Origin: Anseranas semipalmata
Lineage: Eukaryota; Chordata; Aves; Anseriformes; Anseranatidae
Assembly (NCBI GenBank): GCA_013399115.1
Contig: VXAA01005659.1
Span: 140,864 to 204,863 of the forward strand
DNA length: 64,000 nt
Reading direction: 5' to 3'
Shown: in pieces, positions 37,600-50,319 of the stretch
Position numbering within the stretch: the stretch's first letter is position 1
Layout: the number at the start of each line of letters is the position of its first letter
Translations under genes and position numbers: made by a program
Notes under the pieces: model-generated
Database searches by the model: none
Seen by the model: the letters and a program-made list of their open reading frames with translations, nothing else
What the model was told of the DNA's origin: nothing

Positions 37600-40500
37600 T
37601 CTCCCCTCTCACCTTTCCCTTTGGCTGCTATCTTAAAACATCACATGCTCAAAGCAAGTATGGCCTTCATGTAGGGTCTCACCTTAAGGCCTCCAATAGG
37701 CTTGACTAGGGATGTGCACGCTGACAGCTGAGGGGCTGCGTGGGAATAGAGGGCAGCAATCTTATGCTGAGCTGTATTTAGGAAATTATGGAGAAAGTAC
37801 GGAGAGGACACCGGTCTTACTGCCCTGCATCTGCTGTTACCTTCGGAAAACTGTTCTGACTATGATTAGGTGGACTCCTTCTTGCAGTCAATGTAGTGCT
37901 TGCTAGCAACTCTAGCTTTCAGGGCTGGCTATCTTCTGATTTCAGAGAGGCCGTGGGATGCCATAGTCTTGAAATATTTCCAGCCCACTTCTGTACTGGA
38001 TTTGGGTTGCTTTTGAGTTCCCAGGCTCTTCAGGGACTTCTGTCGAACTTTGCCTTCTTCTTCCTTCCCATGTTCTTGCTTATTTGCTCTTTTGCTTACA
38101 CTGCACTAAGTAGCTGCACTTTCTCACGTGTAAGAAAACCACAGCCTCGTGTGCTCCAGCTGTTCCTTCTCCATGGGCAGTGAGAGTGGGACCCATGCAG
38201 GACCCCCCAGACCCATGTTTGGGGACAGGGCAAGTGGCAGAAATTGCATTTTGCCAGTATTGGAACTGCAGGATCAGGACAGGTCTGCAGAGGGAGCTCC
38301 AATTTATAGCCAGGAGGGGAAATACTTGCTGGTCTTTCTAACACAGGTGCTTAGCTATGATCCAACTTCTCTTATCTCCGACAACCCAATGTCTTGCAAG
38401 CATGGCTGTTATTATTACAGATTATTACTGGCATCTGGGGCAGCGTGTCAAACAAATAACATTGCCTCACTTCCAGAAAATTGCAAAGGCATAAATGCCG
38501 GAGGAGGAGGAGGACCTGACCAAGCCCCGAGCACCATGAGAGTGCTCAAGCTGGGAAGTCTTTCCAGAGTAGGTAGATTTTCACCAGGTTTTGGAAGGAA
38601 ACCGCCCCAACTTTGGTGTGAGAGAGAGAGGGGCTCTTCTGAGGCTACCAGGCGATTTGAAAGGAGACTTTATGCTGTGAGTAGACGATGCGAGTGACCA
38701 GAAATGAATAGGCACCAAGGGCAACACATCAGAGCACATGGAGTTAGGAAAGCTTTGCCCATGCCTCTGGAAAAATTCTTTACAAACCAGTCTGTGCTTG
38801 TTTGCTGTGTGCTGTATTCTCTGTGTGTGCATGTGTGGAACGGCTCCAAGGAAAATATGTTTGTTTGCTCTATTGTTGAAGAAAAATACCTGTTTTTCAG
38901 AGTGTTCTCAGCATGCATCCCCTTTGGGGAGCTCTAGTAGGTCATGTAGGATCTTTTGCACTGTCACTGCTCAGGTCTGTGAGTCTCTGCTTGCCCAGTG
39001 TCCCCCATCCCCATCCCTCCCCCTTGCCTTTTATTGCTTATAGCTTTCAGGGACAGCAGGAGAAGGGTCTCTGATTTTTCTCACTCATTTAAGTTTGTTT
39101 CAGGGTACCTAGAGGCTGCAAGTACCAGGGGAGCGAAGAGATCTCATGGCCTTCACAAATACACCTGTAATTCCACAAGCCTTTCTCAAGCAGCAGGTCA
39201 GTAACACACTGGGTTGCAGAAGCTGCAAAGCACACAATGGCTGAACAAACCAGTACTTTGTGGGTATTATTCATGTGGTCTTTAGATGTAGGCCAGAGTC
39301 TAAATACACTTTTGTGGCCAACAGCCTGTTGATGCCTGGGGAGGGAATGCTACATTTAGACTTCAGCAAAGCTAACAGCTGTCCTATAGATTCAACTTCC
39401 CTTGTCAGGCATACTATGAAATGCTTTTTGTTTCATGACAGGAAAATAACCTTTCTGAGCATTTTTTGTGTGGCCAAACCCAGCAGTGCCCTTGCTGATG
39501 GACTGCACAGGCTGGATACGTGTGGGGTTTTTGGGTGGCCAATGTGCAACTTGAATGACGCCGCAGGCAGCATTTATCTACTGGCCCTGGACAGGCCGGT
39601 GAGTTCACAGCCGGCCGATACAATGCTACCTGGACATCTGTAGCAAACCCAGTTCAGATAAAGCATTTATTGCAACGTCTGAGAGAGAGCTTGGAATAAC
39701 ATGCTAACATGGGAAAAAATAACGTTTGCTTTGTCTGTAGACTGCGAGCGCTGTAATTTTTGATATCCAACATCAAAATGTGTCCCAGTTCTTTGTCTGC
39801 GGCTTCATTCTCTCAAGTAAGTTTAAGTGAAATACTGCTGCTCCTGTGGTTATCTAATAGCTACTGTTGAGTCTGGGTTGGATTTGTCTGACAGGCGTAC
39901 CCATAATTCTTTTGTTTTGCAAGGGGAGCTCTTACATGATGCTTTGTCCCAACTGTGGGATGTCAGTATAGACTGTTTGAAGCACATCCTATTCCTTGTG
40001 GAAACCTAGGGCTCTGCCGGCTAAACCTGTAGCATCACCATGTGCACATGTAACTGGTGCGGTCTGATCCCTGCAGTCCCCCTCTATGGCAAACACTCTA
40101 CCTCCTCTCCTCTTCTCTAGTCTCTCCTTCCTCAGATTTGCTCACAAGCCTTCTCCAACACAGGCACAAATTGAAAGAAAATGAACGGTGTAAGTATCTG
40201 CTGCAGAACAGCCTCTTGACTCTGTGTGGGACAAGAAGTTACCGCTGTCCTTTGGGAATCAGGCTGCAGGTAGTTCAGGATATGCACACGCATGCACTGA
40301 CTGCACAAGGATCAGTCCTCAGCACTGCAGAGTTCAGATGTAAGTGCCACGAGAAGTAAATTAGACGCCATTTCCTCTTCAGGCAGTGCTGCAAATGAGC
40401 CTTTGGGGATCATAGAGCGGTTTATGTTAGGGGATTAGGATTTGCCTTTTGAGCAGCTGGAGCTGTACTGTGCTTTCCTTTACGACCAAGAAATACAGAA

Positions 40501-42500
40501 ACCAGCCTGCGTGTCTTATGGCTGCAGTCATCACGTGTATTCAGATCTCATTCCCTTGTTCATGTCTCCAAGTTGAGAAGTTGTGTGTGGCTGGACAGGG
40601 ATGCACACATTTGAAGTGAACAGCAGCAGCTCCCTAAAAGCTGAAGTCAGTGGAGGGATTGGTAGAAATTAGGTGTTAAGTATCCACCTAATCAGTCTTT
40701 CAGCTGTCTGCCCAGGGCTTGTACTTCTGTTACCTTGTGTTAGCTTGCAGTAGATAAGAAGCTCTGCAAATGCAGTTTCATTCCAGCAATACTCATCCTG
40801 TGCAGCAGCTCTGTCCACTGTGTGTCATCATATGAGTCCATTGCATGGAGGGCACTACAAGGTCAAGCAGTGGTTTGATATTCAGAGCTGTTCTGCTTCC
40901 TGCTGCAGCCGTGCTCCAGAGGATGTCTGTAAGTATCAGACATCCCAAAGAGCTGGTGTGGGTGAGGCTAGCAGTGCGCTGTGGCCAGGCAAGACTCTCA
41001 AAGGAGCTGCATAGTCCCTTTACAATATGCAGATACTCTTCTCAGTAGGGAGAACGGGGTTTGCAACCACTCTGGAGCTTACAGGAGCTCACAGCTATTG
41101 TCCATGCAGAGCCACTTCATGCCATTCAGCATCTGGCTCCCATTTAGGTACCTGAATCCGCGGGAGATTGGCTCCTAAAGCCCTATGTGGATCTGGGTGA
41201 AGCTGAAGGGCAGGTCCAGCTGAGCTAATTTTGGTCTGTAGGCAGTGCTTGCTCAGCATGGACAGGAAGCCCTGCACATTGCAGTTCTGCCCATTTAGCA
41301 GGGTTGCACAGTTTTGAATTGCTGTTGCCTACGGTTTAATCCCAACAGCCGAGATTAAGCTGGAGTAGATGTCTGGATAACTGAAAGCACCAGGAAGGCA
41401 GACAGGAGCGGATGCTGGGCTGTACTGGCTCAGTCTCCCTCTCCATCCCCGCAAATTCGGGTCTCCCAGTTTGGTCTAGGCTGCTGTCTCCTGCCTTGCT
41501 GTCCGTGCTGTGTGAGAGGGCCGTGCTCCAGCATGCCGTGCGTGATCCGCAGCACTTCTGGCTCTGGGAGCTGAGGGTTGCATAGGGCTAGCAGCGTCTG
41601 TGCTTCGTCTGGCGACTCTCCCTCTGCACAGCAGAGTCCCAGGCAGAGTCCCAGCTTGGCTGCTGCTTTTGATTACAGCTCGAATGTGGATGTGCAGAAG
41701 CACTGCCTTCAAAGGCGGAGTAGCTGGAGGTACAGGAGAGGCAACCAAAGTTGCCGTGCAAGCAGTGCTCCTGTAGCAATGTCCTTACTTGCTGCAAGCA
41801 CGCCCTTGCTGCTCTGCCTTGGAGATGCAGCGCTGAGCATGCCACACAGAGCCCAGACAAGGGGCAGATGTACAGACAAAGAAAAGGGAAGTGAAAGCCC
41901 CAGTTCTCCCCCCTCTGACGCAGGTTGCCAAAAATTACTTTGCTCCATCCCACCTTTGGGGATTTAGAGTAGGAAAGACCTTTGCATCCATCTCACAGTA
42001 GCTGACAGGGAGCTTTGGTCACTAATTCCCAGAACAAATCAGCCTTTAAGCCTGCTTCTGTGCATGGAAACATACAGGGATATTTATTTATTTATTTATT
42101 TGGTTCTTTCAAGTCCCCTCCTGACACCTAGCTACATGTGAGGGCTAAATTCAGGAACAGGGCAGTCAGCACGAAGGATCCTAATGCACAGTTTGTTTTC
42201 AGTCAGTCTAGGATTTATTTGTTCCCCATGGAGACCTGTAGTGGGTAGGACCGACAGACAGGAAAGAGATGGAAACCCAAAGGATCTGGCAAGAGATCAT
42301 AAATGAGAAGGCAGGCCACCAAAGCCTATGGGACTGAATCACTGAGGGGGCAGAAGGGATCCCCAGCTGGGACTTTTTGATACAGAGTATTAGGACGTGA
42401 AGGGGAAGGGAAAGTCAGGGAACATGGGCTTGCTCGTCACTTCAGTTGCAGCATGAAGAGAGAGCAGGGGCTGCACGAACATGTCACGCTCACTCTCTGA
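37600..42500. other. NEU2-INPP5D intergenic region
   Basis: About 5 kb between the probable NEU2 polyadenylation site and the INPP5D start. I see no supported exon. Open frames up to 182 codons (for example 38149-38697) lack splice context or recognisable protein features. A (TATT)n tract lies at 42081-42101. The right-hand end should contain the INPP5D promoter. Confidence 0.7.
42081..42101. repeat. (TATT)n microsatellite
   Basis: Five units of TATT about 570 bases upstream of the INPP5D start codon. Confidence 0.9.
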
Positions 42501-42570
42501 GCTGTTTGAGTTGAGGAAGTTGTCCGCGGCTGAGTTTCCTTTCCCTCTCTGTACTATTGAAACAGGAAGC
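42397..42570 (+). promoter_or_regulatory. INPP5D: INPP5D proximal promoter / 5' UTR with clustered GGAA cores
   Basis: The stretch just upstream of the INPP5D start codon holds several GGAA cores on both strands: GGGGAAGGGAAA at about 42402, GAGGAAGT at 42514-42520, TTTCCTTTCC at 42535-42544 and ACAGGAAGC at 42562-42570. Clusters of purine-rich GGAA sites suit ETS factors such as PU.1, which drive many TATA-less haematopoietic promoters, and SHIP1 is a haematopoietic gene. I see no TATA box. The transcription start and any upstream exon are not determinable, so this is inference from motif and position. Confidence 0.35.
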
Positions 42571-42664
42571 TGGTGAGCTGAAGCTGCCTGATCGTTACGC
42601 ACAGACACAGAGGCAGCTCTGGCAGCTCCTGTATTGGCATTCAGGTTTCCTCCCAGCTGCAGCA

Positions 42665-42798
42665 ATGGATCAGTGCTGGTACCACGGCAATATCACTCGC
42701 TCCAGAGCCGAAGACCTGCTCTCCAAAGTAGGCAAGGATGGCAGCTTCCTTGTGCGGGCCAGTGAGTCAATTGCTTCGGCGTATGCACTCTGCGTGCT
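42665..42798 (+). CDS. INPP5D: INPP5D (SHIP1) coding exon 1, start of SH2 domain
   Basis: SHIP1 is the SH2-containing inositol polyphosphate 5-phosphatase that converts PI(3,4,5)P3 to PI(3,4)P2 and restrains signalling in blood cells. The ATG at 42665 sits in a strong context (gcaATGG). The 44 codons plus two bases read MDQCWYHGNITRS, then a helix (AEDLLSKVGKDG), then GSFLVRASES with the phosphotyrosine-binding Arg31 of the FLVR motif. This is nearly the same as the mammalian SHIP1 N-terminus and distinct from INPPL1. The exon ends at TGCGTGCT|GTAAGT in phase 2, which exon 2 completes as Leu45. The frame is open upstream to 42557 but only from a TTG codon, so the ATG is the natural start. The 5-phosphatase and C-terminal regions lie outside the window. 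Confidence 0.97.
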
Positions 42799-44974
42799 GT
42801 AAGTACAGCTTTCAACCTCGCGCTTCACGCGGACACTTTTGTCCCTGCTCGTGCAGGGTGTTACCCCTGCATCCTCTCCGGTACAGGTAAACAGCCACTG
42901 TACCCACTAGGAAGGTGCAGCCAACATCAGAGCATGGCTGGTTTCCCCTTACCGGGCCATAGGGTAGCGCAGGGAGCAAGACCAGGCTGAACGAACCTGT
43001 ATTCTTTTACTGTTGTACTGTTCACGCCACTCTTGCCCTGATTCAAAAGGAGAATAATCAAAGATACCATTGCTGCGCTCTGAGATGCTGCACTCTGCGC
43101 TCTTGACCCTTAGAGCTTGTTAGTAGCTTGGGTCAGGTATTTACATGTAACAACTCAAATACCGAGCTTGGTACCCTTTGAGGCATGCTCTTGCTCTGGT
43201 TCAGTGTGTGTTTGACCCACCAACCTGTACGGTGCCGTGTCCCCCTCAGCAAAAGGCTTGAAATAGTTCCTGGAGCTGTGCATGATACTCCCGGCACAGC
43301 GGTGAGTCCACCTGCCCCACTAATGTGGCTCATGGGGTAATATTGTCATGTGGGAAATAAGGGAGAGGAGGGAAGTGCTGGCAGCCCTGACCCCCACGTT
43401 CTGGGTTGGGGCTGGGGACCAGAGAGCAGGGATTCCTGCCCTGGGTTTGTAAGGGGCAAGCGTTATTCCCAGAGGCAGGAGTGCAGGGGCAAGAGGAGAC
43501 TGAAGTCAGCAGGTAGAGTCTGAGGCATTTAACTTTGTGTTACAGAGAGATGAGACAGTCACTCTCTGCCTAGGAGAGACCGAGAGAGCCTCTGTGGGAC
43601 CCTGCCTCGTTGCTGCCATCGTGCAACAGATTAATAAAAAATAATTTCTCCCCTACTCCCCATGAAATCACAAGCAGGTTTCTCAGTGTAGCTTCTTTCT
43701 GAAAGTATGTTTCTTGCAGTGGTAGAGGTGGTGCTGCTTTTTATAACTCTGGTCTAACTGCTCCTGTCTGAGGTCAGACTTCTGGTGACAGCACAGGCTG
43801 CAGCGCGAGGTTCATCTGCAGAGAGCGTGGGGCTGGGCAGCTGCCTGGGAGCGTAGGTGTTGGATTGTGAGAGAGCAGCGGCCGGGGAGCGGGGGTGTTG
43901 GCAAGGTGCAGAGAGCCTCTGTGCCTGTTTGTTAAGGTGTTTGTAACAACGTGGGGAAGAGAAGAGTTTGTTCTTTCTGGAGGGAGCAGGGAAAGAAGGG
44001 TGGTGCAGAGAAAGAGCCAGGGCAAGCAGGGGGAAGGAGAGGTGTTTCTAGCATGGCTGAGGGGCCAAGTTGCCACTCAGGGGCCGTTTTACTGGACTAG
44101 ACTGCCGCTTCCATCGAGTCTTTTTAGTACAACTGCTTTGATTAGTAACCAGTATGTGCAAACACACACACAAAAGATATTTTACAGAGTGGTGGTGGGG
44201 ATTGTAGAAAGGGAAGGTGCTGTAAAAATGTCTACTAATGTGCATTTGCATAAGTTTTTCCATTGTAAATGTTTATGCAGCCAACTTTGAAAGCCTTTTG
44301 TGGCTTGAGAGACATGGGATCAGGAAATAGAAACAATATAGTGACCAGGATTTTCTGAACAGGGAGCCAAAGGTTATGTTCTTAAATTCATTCTGAGGTG
44401 GCCGATGTGAATGGTTTGATTAAGGAAATGGGGAGCACCCAGCTTTGTCAGCCAAGAGCAGCCAGATCTGTGGTGCAACAGCCTGGCATTAATTAGAGTC
44501 TGAGAAATGTCCCACAGACGTCTGTCAAAGTATGTAACGTGCTTTCAGCTTATGCTGGTTTGCAATTAGTTTGTGAAGAAAAAGGGTTAAAGACGGTGAA
44601 CAAGTCTTTCCCTCTGAATGTTGTCTTGACAAAATGCGCAACTTTGCTGAAGCTGAAAACTTCCTCAGAGATGTATCAGTTTCAGCTGTGTTATTGACTG
44701 GAAGGTGTTTGAAGTTTGAGCTCTCCAGTTGCTCCTGTTTAAAAAATGGGGAGGCTGGAGACAAAGAATGAGAGAGAAAGAGAGGGGAATTGAAAGCCTG
44801 ACTGCAAAAGGTTTTCACAAAAAGAAAATTATGTTGAAAGTGAGAAAGCGTGAACTGTGTATAGACAAGGTAAACAACAAAAAAAAGAAATTTGCTCTGA
44901 AAAAGAAGTGTCATATTCTACAAAAACTCTGATACTTATTGGGCAGATCAGTCAAAATCCAGCAAAAGTGCTTG

Positions 44975-44990
44975 TTATTATTATTATTAT
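44975..44990. repeat. (TTA)n microsatellite
   Basis: Five TTA units inside INPP5D intron 1. Confidence 0.85.
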
Positions 44991-45210
44991 ATAGATTGCA
45001 ATAGTGATTTTTCTTGAAGAACTGCTTTAGAAATAGGGCTTCTATGGATACAGAAAAGAGGGAGGTGTATTTGCAGGGCATTTTAAGAGTGCCTCCCCTC
45101 CTTTTCTAAAACAGAGCAGCAGCTCTGAGCTCAGCAGAGAGCTGAAACAGTCAGCAGATACAGAGGGAACACTCCTCCCCCTCCGCTCTCTCTGCTGGTC
45201 ACACTGCCCC

Positions 45211-45557
45211 ATAAAAGGCAAGGAGCAAAGTCATTTTCCTCCTCCTTTCTCTGAGCCTGGATTGTTTGATTTGCCAGTTTTTCGACAAGAAATGGGCTAA
45301 CTCACCTGGAGGGAGGGGAATGCCTGGATCCTGAAATCAAAAAGCCTGCTTGGCCCTCGCAACATGGTGAATCGGCGTCATTCCTCCAAGGGACCTTCTG
45401 TTGGTGGCTCCTTTGTGAGCGGCTGCAGGAATAACAGTGCTTCTAGAGAAGACCCTCAAAGCCTAGCTGCAGTTTTGGGGTCCCTCTCAGAGGGTTGTTC
45501 CTGTGAGGTGCCATTTCCAGCCCCCTGGGGGGACAGCCTCTCTCCTGGTGCACTTAG
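45211..45557 (+). promoter_or_regulatory. INPP5D: Candidate alternative promoter and first exon of INPP5D
   Basis: A TATA-like CATAAAAGG (45210-45218) is followed by a pyrimidine-rich, initiator-like TCATTTTCC, then by an ATG at 45364 in a strong context (aacATGG). From there 64 codons plus two bases run to CTTAG|GTAGGG, a moderate donor at 45558. The two spare bases give phase 2, the same as the normal exon 1, so splicing to exon 2 (47831) would be in frame. The peptide (MVNRRHSSKG..., Ser- and Gly-rich) is not recognised. The TATA-to-initiator distance of about 22 bases is shorter than usual and no upstream conservation can be checked, so this may be chance. Confidence 0.2.
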
Positions 45558-47830
45558 GTAGGGCCCAGCATGGCAGACCTGTTTGTGATTAGGATTTCCA
45601 GGCACTCCCAATATTACCTCCTGTGTGTAAGGGTATGTACAGCAGGAGAGGAAAGAGAAAACACAAGCCTTGTTCCCCTTCCTCCTTTAGTTGGCTGATA
45701 GGACAGATACATGAGAAAGTGCTTGGAGACACGTTTAAGCTCAGGCACATGTTTTATTTATCCCCCCATAGCCAGGCTCAACAGCGGTTGGGCAATTCTG
45801 AACTCATACCCAGTTTTTAGGGAGGACCTGGAATGTGACAGTGACTGGACCCCATAATTTGACAGTCAGGATGCTGAGAAGAGAAAGCCTAAGGGTAGAA
45901 ATGAGGTAAGATTCACAGTCTTCTCTATCCACATGTATTAACCTAGGGGATTGCTAAAGAGGATCCCTGCTTTTGATCCTAGGAAGTGCTCCTCCTTGTC
46001 CCTGTCTCACCCAACAGCTCTTCTTAGCTTGCTTTTCCACTGATTTTACCTTCCCTCAGCTTAAACCTCTCTACAAGTATCATGACATAAGGCCCGTGTG
46101 ATGGGGTACTTCCACGGAGGGTCCTCTTGTGACGCAAGAGCCATTGAGCTGGTTTGTTTATCAGTTTCATAATCTCCACACACACACAAATTTTCTCTCA
46201 TCAGCTGCATGAGCAGTTCTGCTTAGCCCTGTTTGCATATCAGAAGGAGGAAATGGTGTAAGAGAACTGCATTGAAAGATAAAAACAAAACCCATACCCT
46301 TCCTGGGGGCATATCCTCATCTGGCGTTGGTTGCCCTGGGCTCAGTGAAATTAGCAGAGTTGTGGCAGTCCAAAGCAGTTCAAGATCATGGCCGTGACTT
46401 CCAGCTCTCTGCTAGCAGCAGCTCCTCAGCTGTGTGAATGAATAGATGCCTATGAAATGGTCTTGCATCGCTTACTGAAGTGGTACGGAGCTCTGTGAGC
46501 AGTTGTAATTCTTCTGTGTCCTTGGCATTAATGCCATCAGAAAGAGACAGATTCATATGGATACATGACAAAATCCTCCAAACACCCTGGAAAAATTCAG
46601 CCATGATTCATGAGTAATTTCCTTTCATTTCCAATTGCTCTTTGTGACTCCCTGCTTAGGTAGCCTTATGCTACCTAAAATCCTGGCGGTCTCTCTTTCT
46701 CTCTCTTGCGTGGAGTGATTCTGAAAGGCGTGTGATGAATAAGCTCACAACATAATTGTGAAAGAGATGAGGATGTTTTATCTATCTCCTCAGCTGGAGG
46801 GCTGACCTCAGCGCACGTTTCATGATGATCCTACGGGTAATGTGGTTCTGTTACAGGCAAGGAGGCTCCGAGAATGGATTCCAGTTTTTCCTTTGAGAGG
46901 AAGGGGTTGAAACCAGCATCATTTATTGGCTTAAAGCCATAGTGTATGTTTTTACAGAATGCTTTGCAGGTGACTTGAAAGGTTTGATCAATCTGTTGTT
47001 CACTGGGGAAAAAGTAAAAATAGATTTTTCAGCCAACTTTTCTTGGGCAAGCTCCACAAAGCACAGCAGCTGCTGAGGAAGGTCACGCTTGCCACATTAC
47101 AGCACTGCTGAGGCTTCCTTTCCTTGCTCTTGAGCTCTTGCACATTAATGTGGCCCTCCACTGGGCAAAAGTCTCCTCCGTCCTCCCTTAAACAAAAATC
47201 TAATTGAATTTACCTGGGACAAAATGTTAGCTATGGCTGATCTACAGATGCACATGTACAGCGTGCCTCTGCACCACAGTAGCGAGGTGGGTTTTCATTT
47301 AGGCCTGTCATTTAGGATTTGTGCATGACAACATGCCTAGCAATCAGCTGTCTTATTGTGGCTTAGCTGAAATCTATTTTATTTGTTGTGTTGGTTTTTT
47401 TTTCCAATACAAGTCAGAGCACATGCTAGCCCTTCGATTTATTCATTCATTGCTGATTTTGGCCCAGTGTCTTTTGAATTTCTGCTTTTTCATTCCTTCC
47501 TGAGACGCCCACTCTACTGACAGCCAGAGCCATTTGGTGTTTTCCTTCTTTCCGGCCAGAAGAAGAGTTGTATAACTCATTCTGAGGCAGATTCTGATAT
47601 CACTTTCTGCACTGACATCTGCAAATGTGTCTCAGTGACCGGGAACACTTCAGGTTTGTGTTACTTTGGAGACTCCAGGGAAATGGAAATAAATGTTTAA
47701 AACCCTTGTGCGTGAAGCCATCTATCTGTATCGGGATCTTCCAATATCTTCTGTCATGGGGAGGAGTGCCATGGTGTGATTCACTCCCTTCTGGAAACAG
47801 TCTAACGGCATCTCCTCTGATCTGTTCCAG

Positions 47831-47894
47831 GTTTCGGAATTGCGTGTATACCTACCGAATTCTGCCTGATAAAGAAAATAAGCTAATTGTCCAG
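47831..47894 (+). CDS. INPP5D: INPP5D (SHIP1) coding exon 2, SH2 domain continued
   Basis: A 64-nt exon between gatctgttccag and CCAG|GTAAGC. It contributes one base to Leu45 and then 21 codons, FRNCVYTYRILPDKENKLIVQ less its last residues in mammals; the match to mammalian SHIP1 (YRNCVYTYRILP) is close. It forms the central strands of the SH2 domain, including the CVYTYRIL strand, and ends in phase 0. The next exon should begin with the ASEG...FF segment that finishes the SH2 core. I looked for it to the end of the window and did not find it. Confidence 0.96.
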
Positions 47895-49855
47895 GTAAGC
47901 CACGCTGTGAACCATTCGGTCCTACAAAGATGCATTTAGTATTGCTCGCTGCATTTTTTCACAGTAGTTCTAACACCAGGAGTAAAGGATATAAGGAGTT
48001 AAACTAATGCCCCGAGCCAGCACAGTGCTAGTCTGCAGGCTGCTGCTACAGCCCCTGGCACATGTGGGTGCAGACACCCAGCTTGGCTCTCTCAAGAGCC
48101 ACCTTTGGCTCAGGCTCTTCTTAGGAGCCCCACTCACACACAGCTCTGCACAAACACAGCTGTATTGCCACCAAAGTCAATTCCAGGCTCTCAGTGCTGT
48201 GTCCAAGGGCCTTTGTGCCCAGGTCCAGCCACCAGCATCACCATGGTGTCCCAGCAAGCCTTGCCAGCTTCAGCTGGTTTCCCCAGAACTGCTCAGATAT
48301 CTCTGCCTAACTTGCCACAGGACTTCCAATTTCTGAGGAAGAACTGGCAGCAGGACACTGTGATTTGACCTGCGTCAGTACGTGTTAGCATGGCATGACA
48401 CCAAAGCTAATCCATCCTCCCAGACCACCAGGCAACACACACAGTGCAGAGGAACCTGCGCTGCCTCTGCAGGCTGCTAGCTTGGGGCCAGCACTCGGCC
48501 GGAACGAATAACCTGTCATTTTGACACGGCTCCACACTGTATGCTGCAGGCTGTTTGTAGAACTCCTCGATTTTTCCCATCATCTGGTTTATTTCAGCCT
48601 TGTTGTCCTAAATAATGCGCTTTGGCATGTTGTGCTGGTGTGATGATGTGTTGTGATGCTAGGACAGGTGCCCGGAAGGTGATACAGTGGTTATCATTAT
48701 TTACAGTACATCGAGCAGCTGTTGAGGTCAGTCTTACTGTGCCAGGTAGCTCACAAGTGAAACACCCCAGGCAGGAAGAGCCTGGGAGAGCCCTGAGGCC
48801 CAGGGCATGGGGACAGCTGTCCAAGACCCCCTGCAGCTCTGTGGCAGAGCCCAGGAGGGGAGCCAGGCCCTGCTAACGATGTCCTGGCTCTTTGCACTGG
48901 CACTGCGATGAGGACATTAACTTGTGGAACCCCAGCTGAATGGTGGCGGCTGCTTTGTCTTTTAGGAAACGAGGTGTGAGTTCATTCTTCTGCTGGTGAA
49001 AACTAAAAGCGACTTTGCGTAAAGTCAGGTAAATCAAACTCGTGTCAGTCAGCTCAGGCTTTCCCCACCACACACACCTCCACGTCACCCCACAGTTCTT
49101 TGTAGGGTATTTGCAATTAATTATGTCCTCATCATTTCTGGGGAGGGATTATTGGACTACCACTGGATCCAGACAGTGGTATTAGGTCTCCATTGGATGT
49201 TTCTGAGTAAAACCCTTCGAAATCCACTAGATTTCCTAAGAAAATGCAATCTACTAGAAGTACACCCAAACTGATTTATAAAATTCTCTTGGGATTTGTG
49301 GTCTGATTGTGAGGGATTTCTCTTGCGTGTACTTTGTGAGATGCAGAGGATCTGTGGTGGCATACCTTTGTACATGGGTTGCCAGGAGCTGTAGGTTGAG
49401 TATCAGGAGTAGGCTAAATAAAGTGTGTTGTTAACTCGAGTTTTGAAGACACAACACCTCCCATTCTGTGTTGCACTATTCCAGTTCTGTGGGAGAGGCA
49501 GAAGAAGGGGGCTGGCTTCTTCTTGCAAGAGGGAGAGACGCAGCGAGAGTTGTAATTGAGGCTTAGAGCAAAACAAGCTCATGTTGTTGGCTGCCGTTCT
49601 TGGTACATTGTTCCAGCTGGGCCAGACATCTTTGGTTGCTTGTCTGTTGAGTTTTGGGTAAAACAAAAAGTACTTCACGTGTATTAAAGGATCGTATTTT
49701 TGATAAGAACGGTTCTACTGTGCAAGGATTTAAAAGTTGCTAAATAGGAAGGAGTTTGACATTTTGAAAAAAATCCAGTAAAGAGGAAAGAGTCTACTAA
49801 TCCTGTGGAATTAGACCAGGTGCTAAATTAACACAGCAATCAGTAGATGCTTCTC

Positions 49856-49879
49856 TTTTTTTTTTTTTTTTTTTTTTTT
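49856..49879. repeat. Poly(T) run (24 T)
   Basis: A homopolymer in INPP5D intron 2. It could be the tail of a minus-strand retrocopy, but no body of one is recognisable next to it. Confidence 0.9.
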
Positions 49880-50275
49880 AAGACATAGGAAAGATGCAGC
49901 ACTAAGTCCTGAGGTTAGCCCGAATTGTGCAATGTGACTTTTTGCTTGCACAGTGCTCCTTCCTGAAGCTAACAACGTTGTCTTCCTGCCCAGATCTGGG
50001 CTGTTGTCTGTCAGACATTTTTCATGATGACAGCAGGTTCAGAAGATGTGTAATATCACAGCTACACTCGCAGCACTTGTGACATGACAGCTCTCCCTCT
50101 GCTACTCTGTGGAGTTTTTCAGCTTTAAAGCTGCAAGTTACTTCATGTTTTTTGGGTATTGGTGGATAGATTTCATTTCTCTTTTTTTACTTAGAGCCTC
50201 ATCTGGCTCTGATGGAATGACAGTGTTATTGTTTGCATGGTTAAATTAACTTTTCAGTACAGGTGGCAGAAGGGG

Positions 50276-50319
50276 AGGTGCATATTTTTGCATTCAGAGG
50301 TGCACATTTTTGCATTCAA
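50276..50319. repeat. 22-bp tandem duplication
   Basis: Two adjacent 22-base units (AGGTGCAYATTTTTGCATTC plus two bases) differ at one internal T/C position and at the last base. Confidence 0.85.

Larger units (their letters stand above)
42799..47830 (+). other. INPP5D: INPP5D intron 1
   Basis: A 5.03-kb intron from GTAAGT to ...tgttccag. It includes a possible alternative first exon at 45211-45557 (listed separately), a (TTA)n tract at 44975-44990, a CA tract near 46178-46189 and a CT tract near 46692-46708. No other gene is recognisable. Confidence 0.92.

Noticed and set aside
38149..38697. 182-codon plus-strand frame after NEU2
   Set aside because: It lies past the probable polyadenylation site of NEU2 and contains no recognisable protein features.
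42557..42664. In-frame upstream extension of INPP5D
   Set aside because: The extension begins with TTG rather than ATG. The ATG at 42665 has a strong context and matches the known SHIP1 start.
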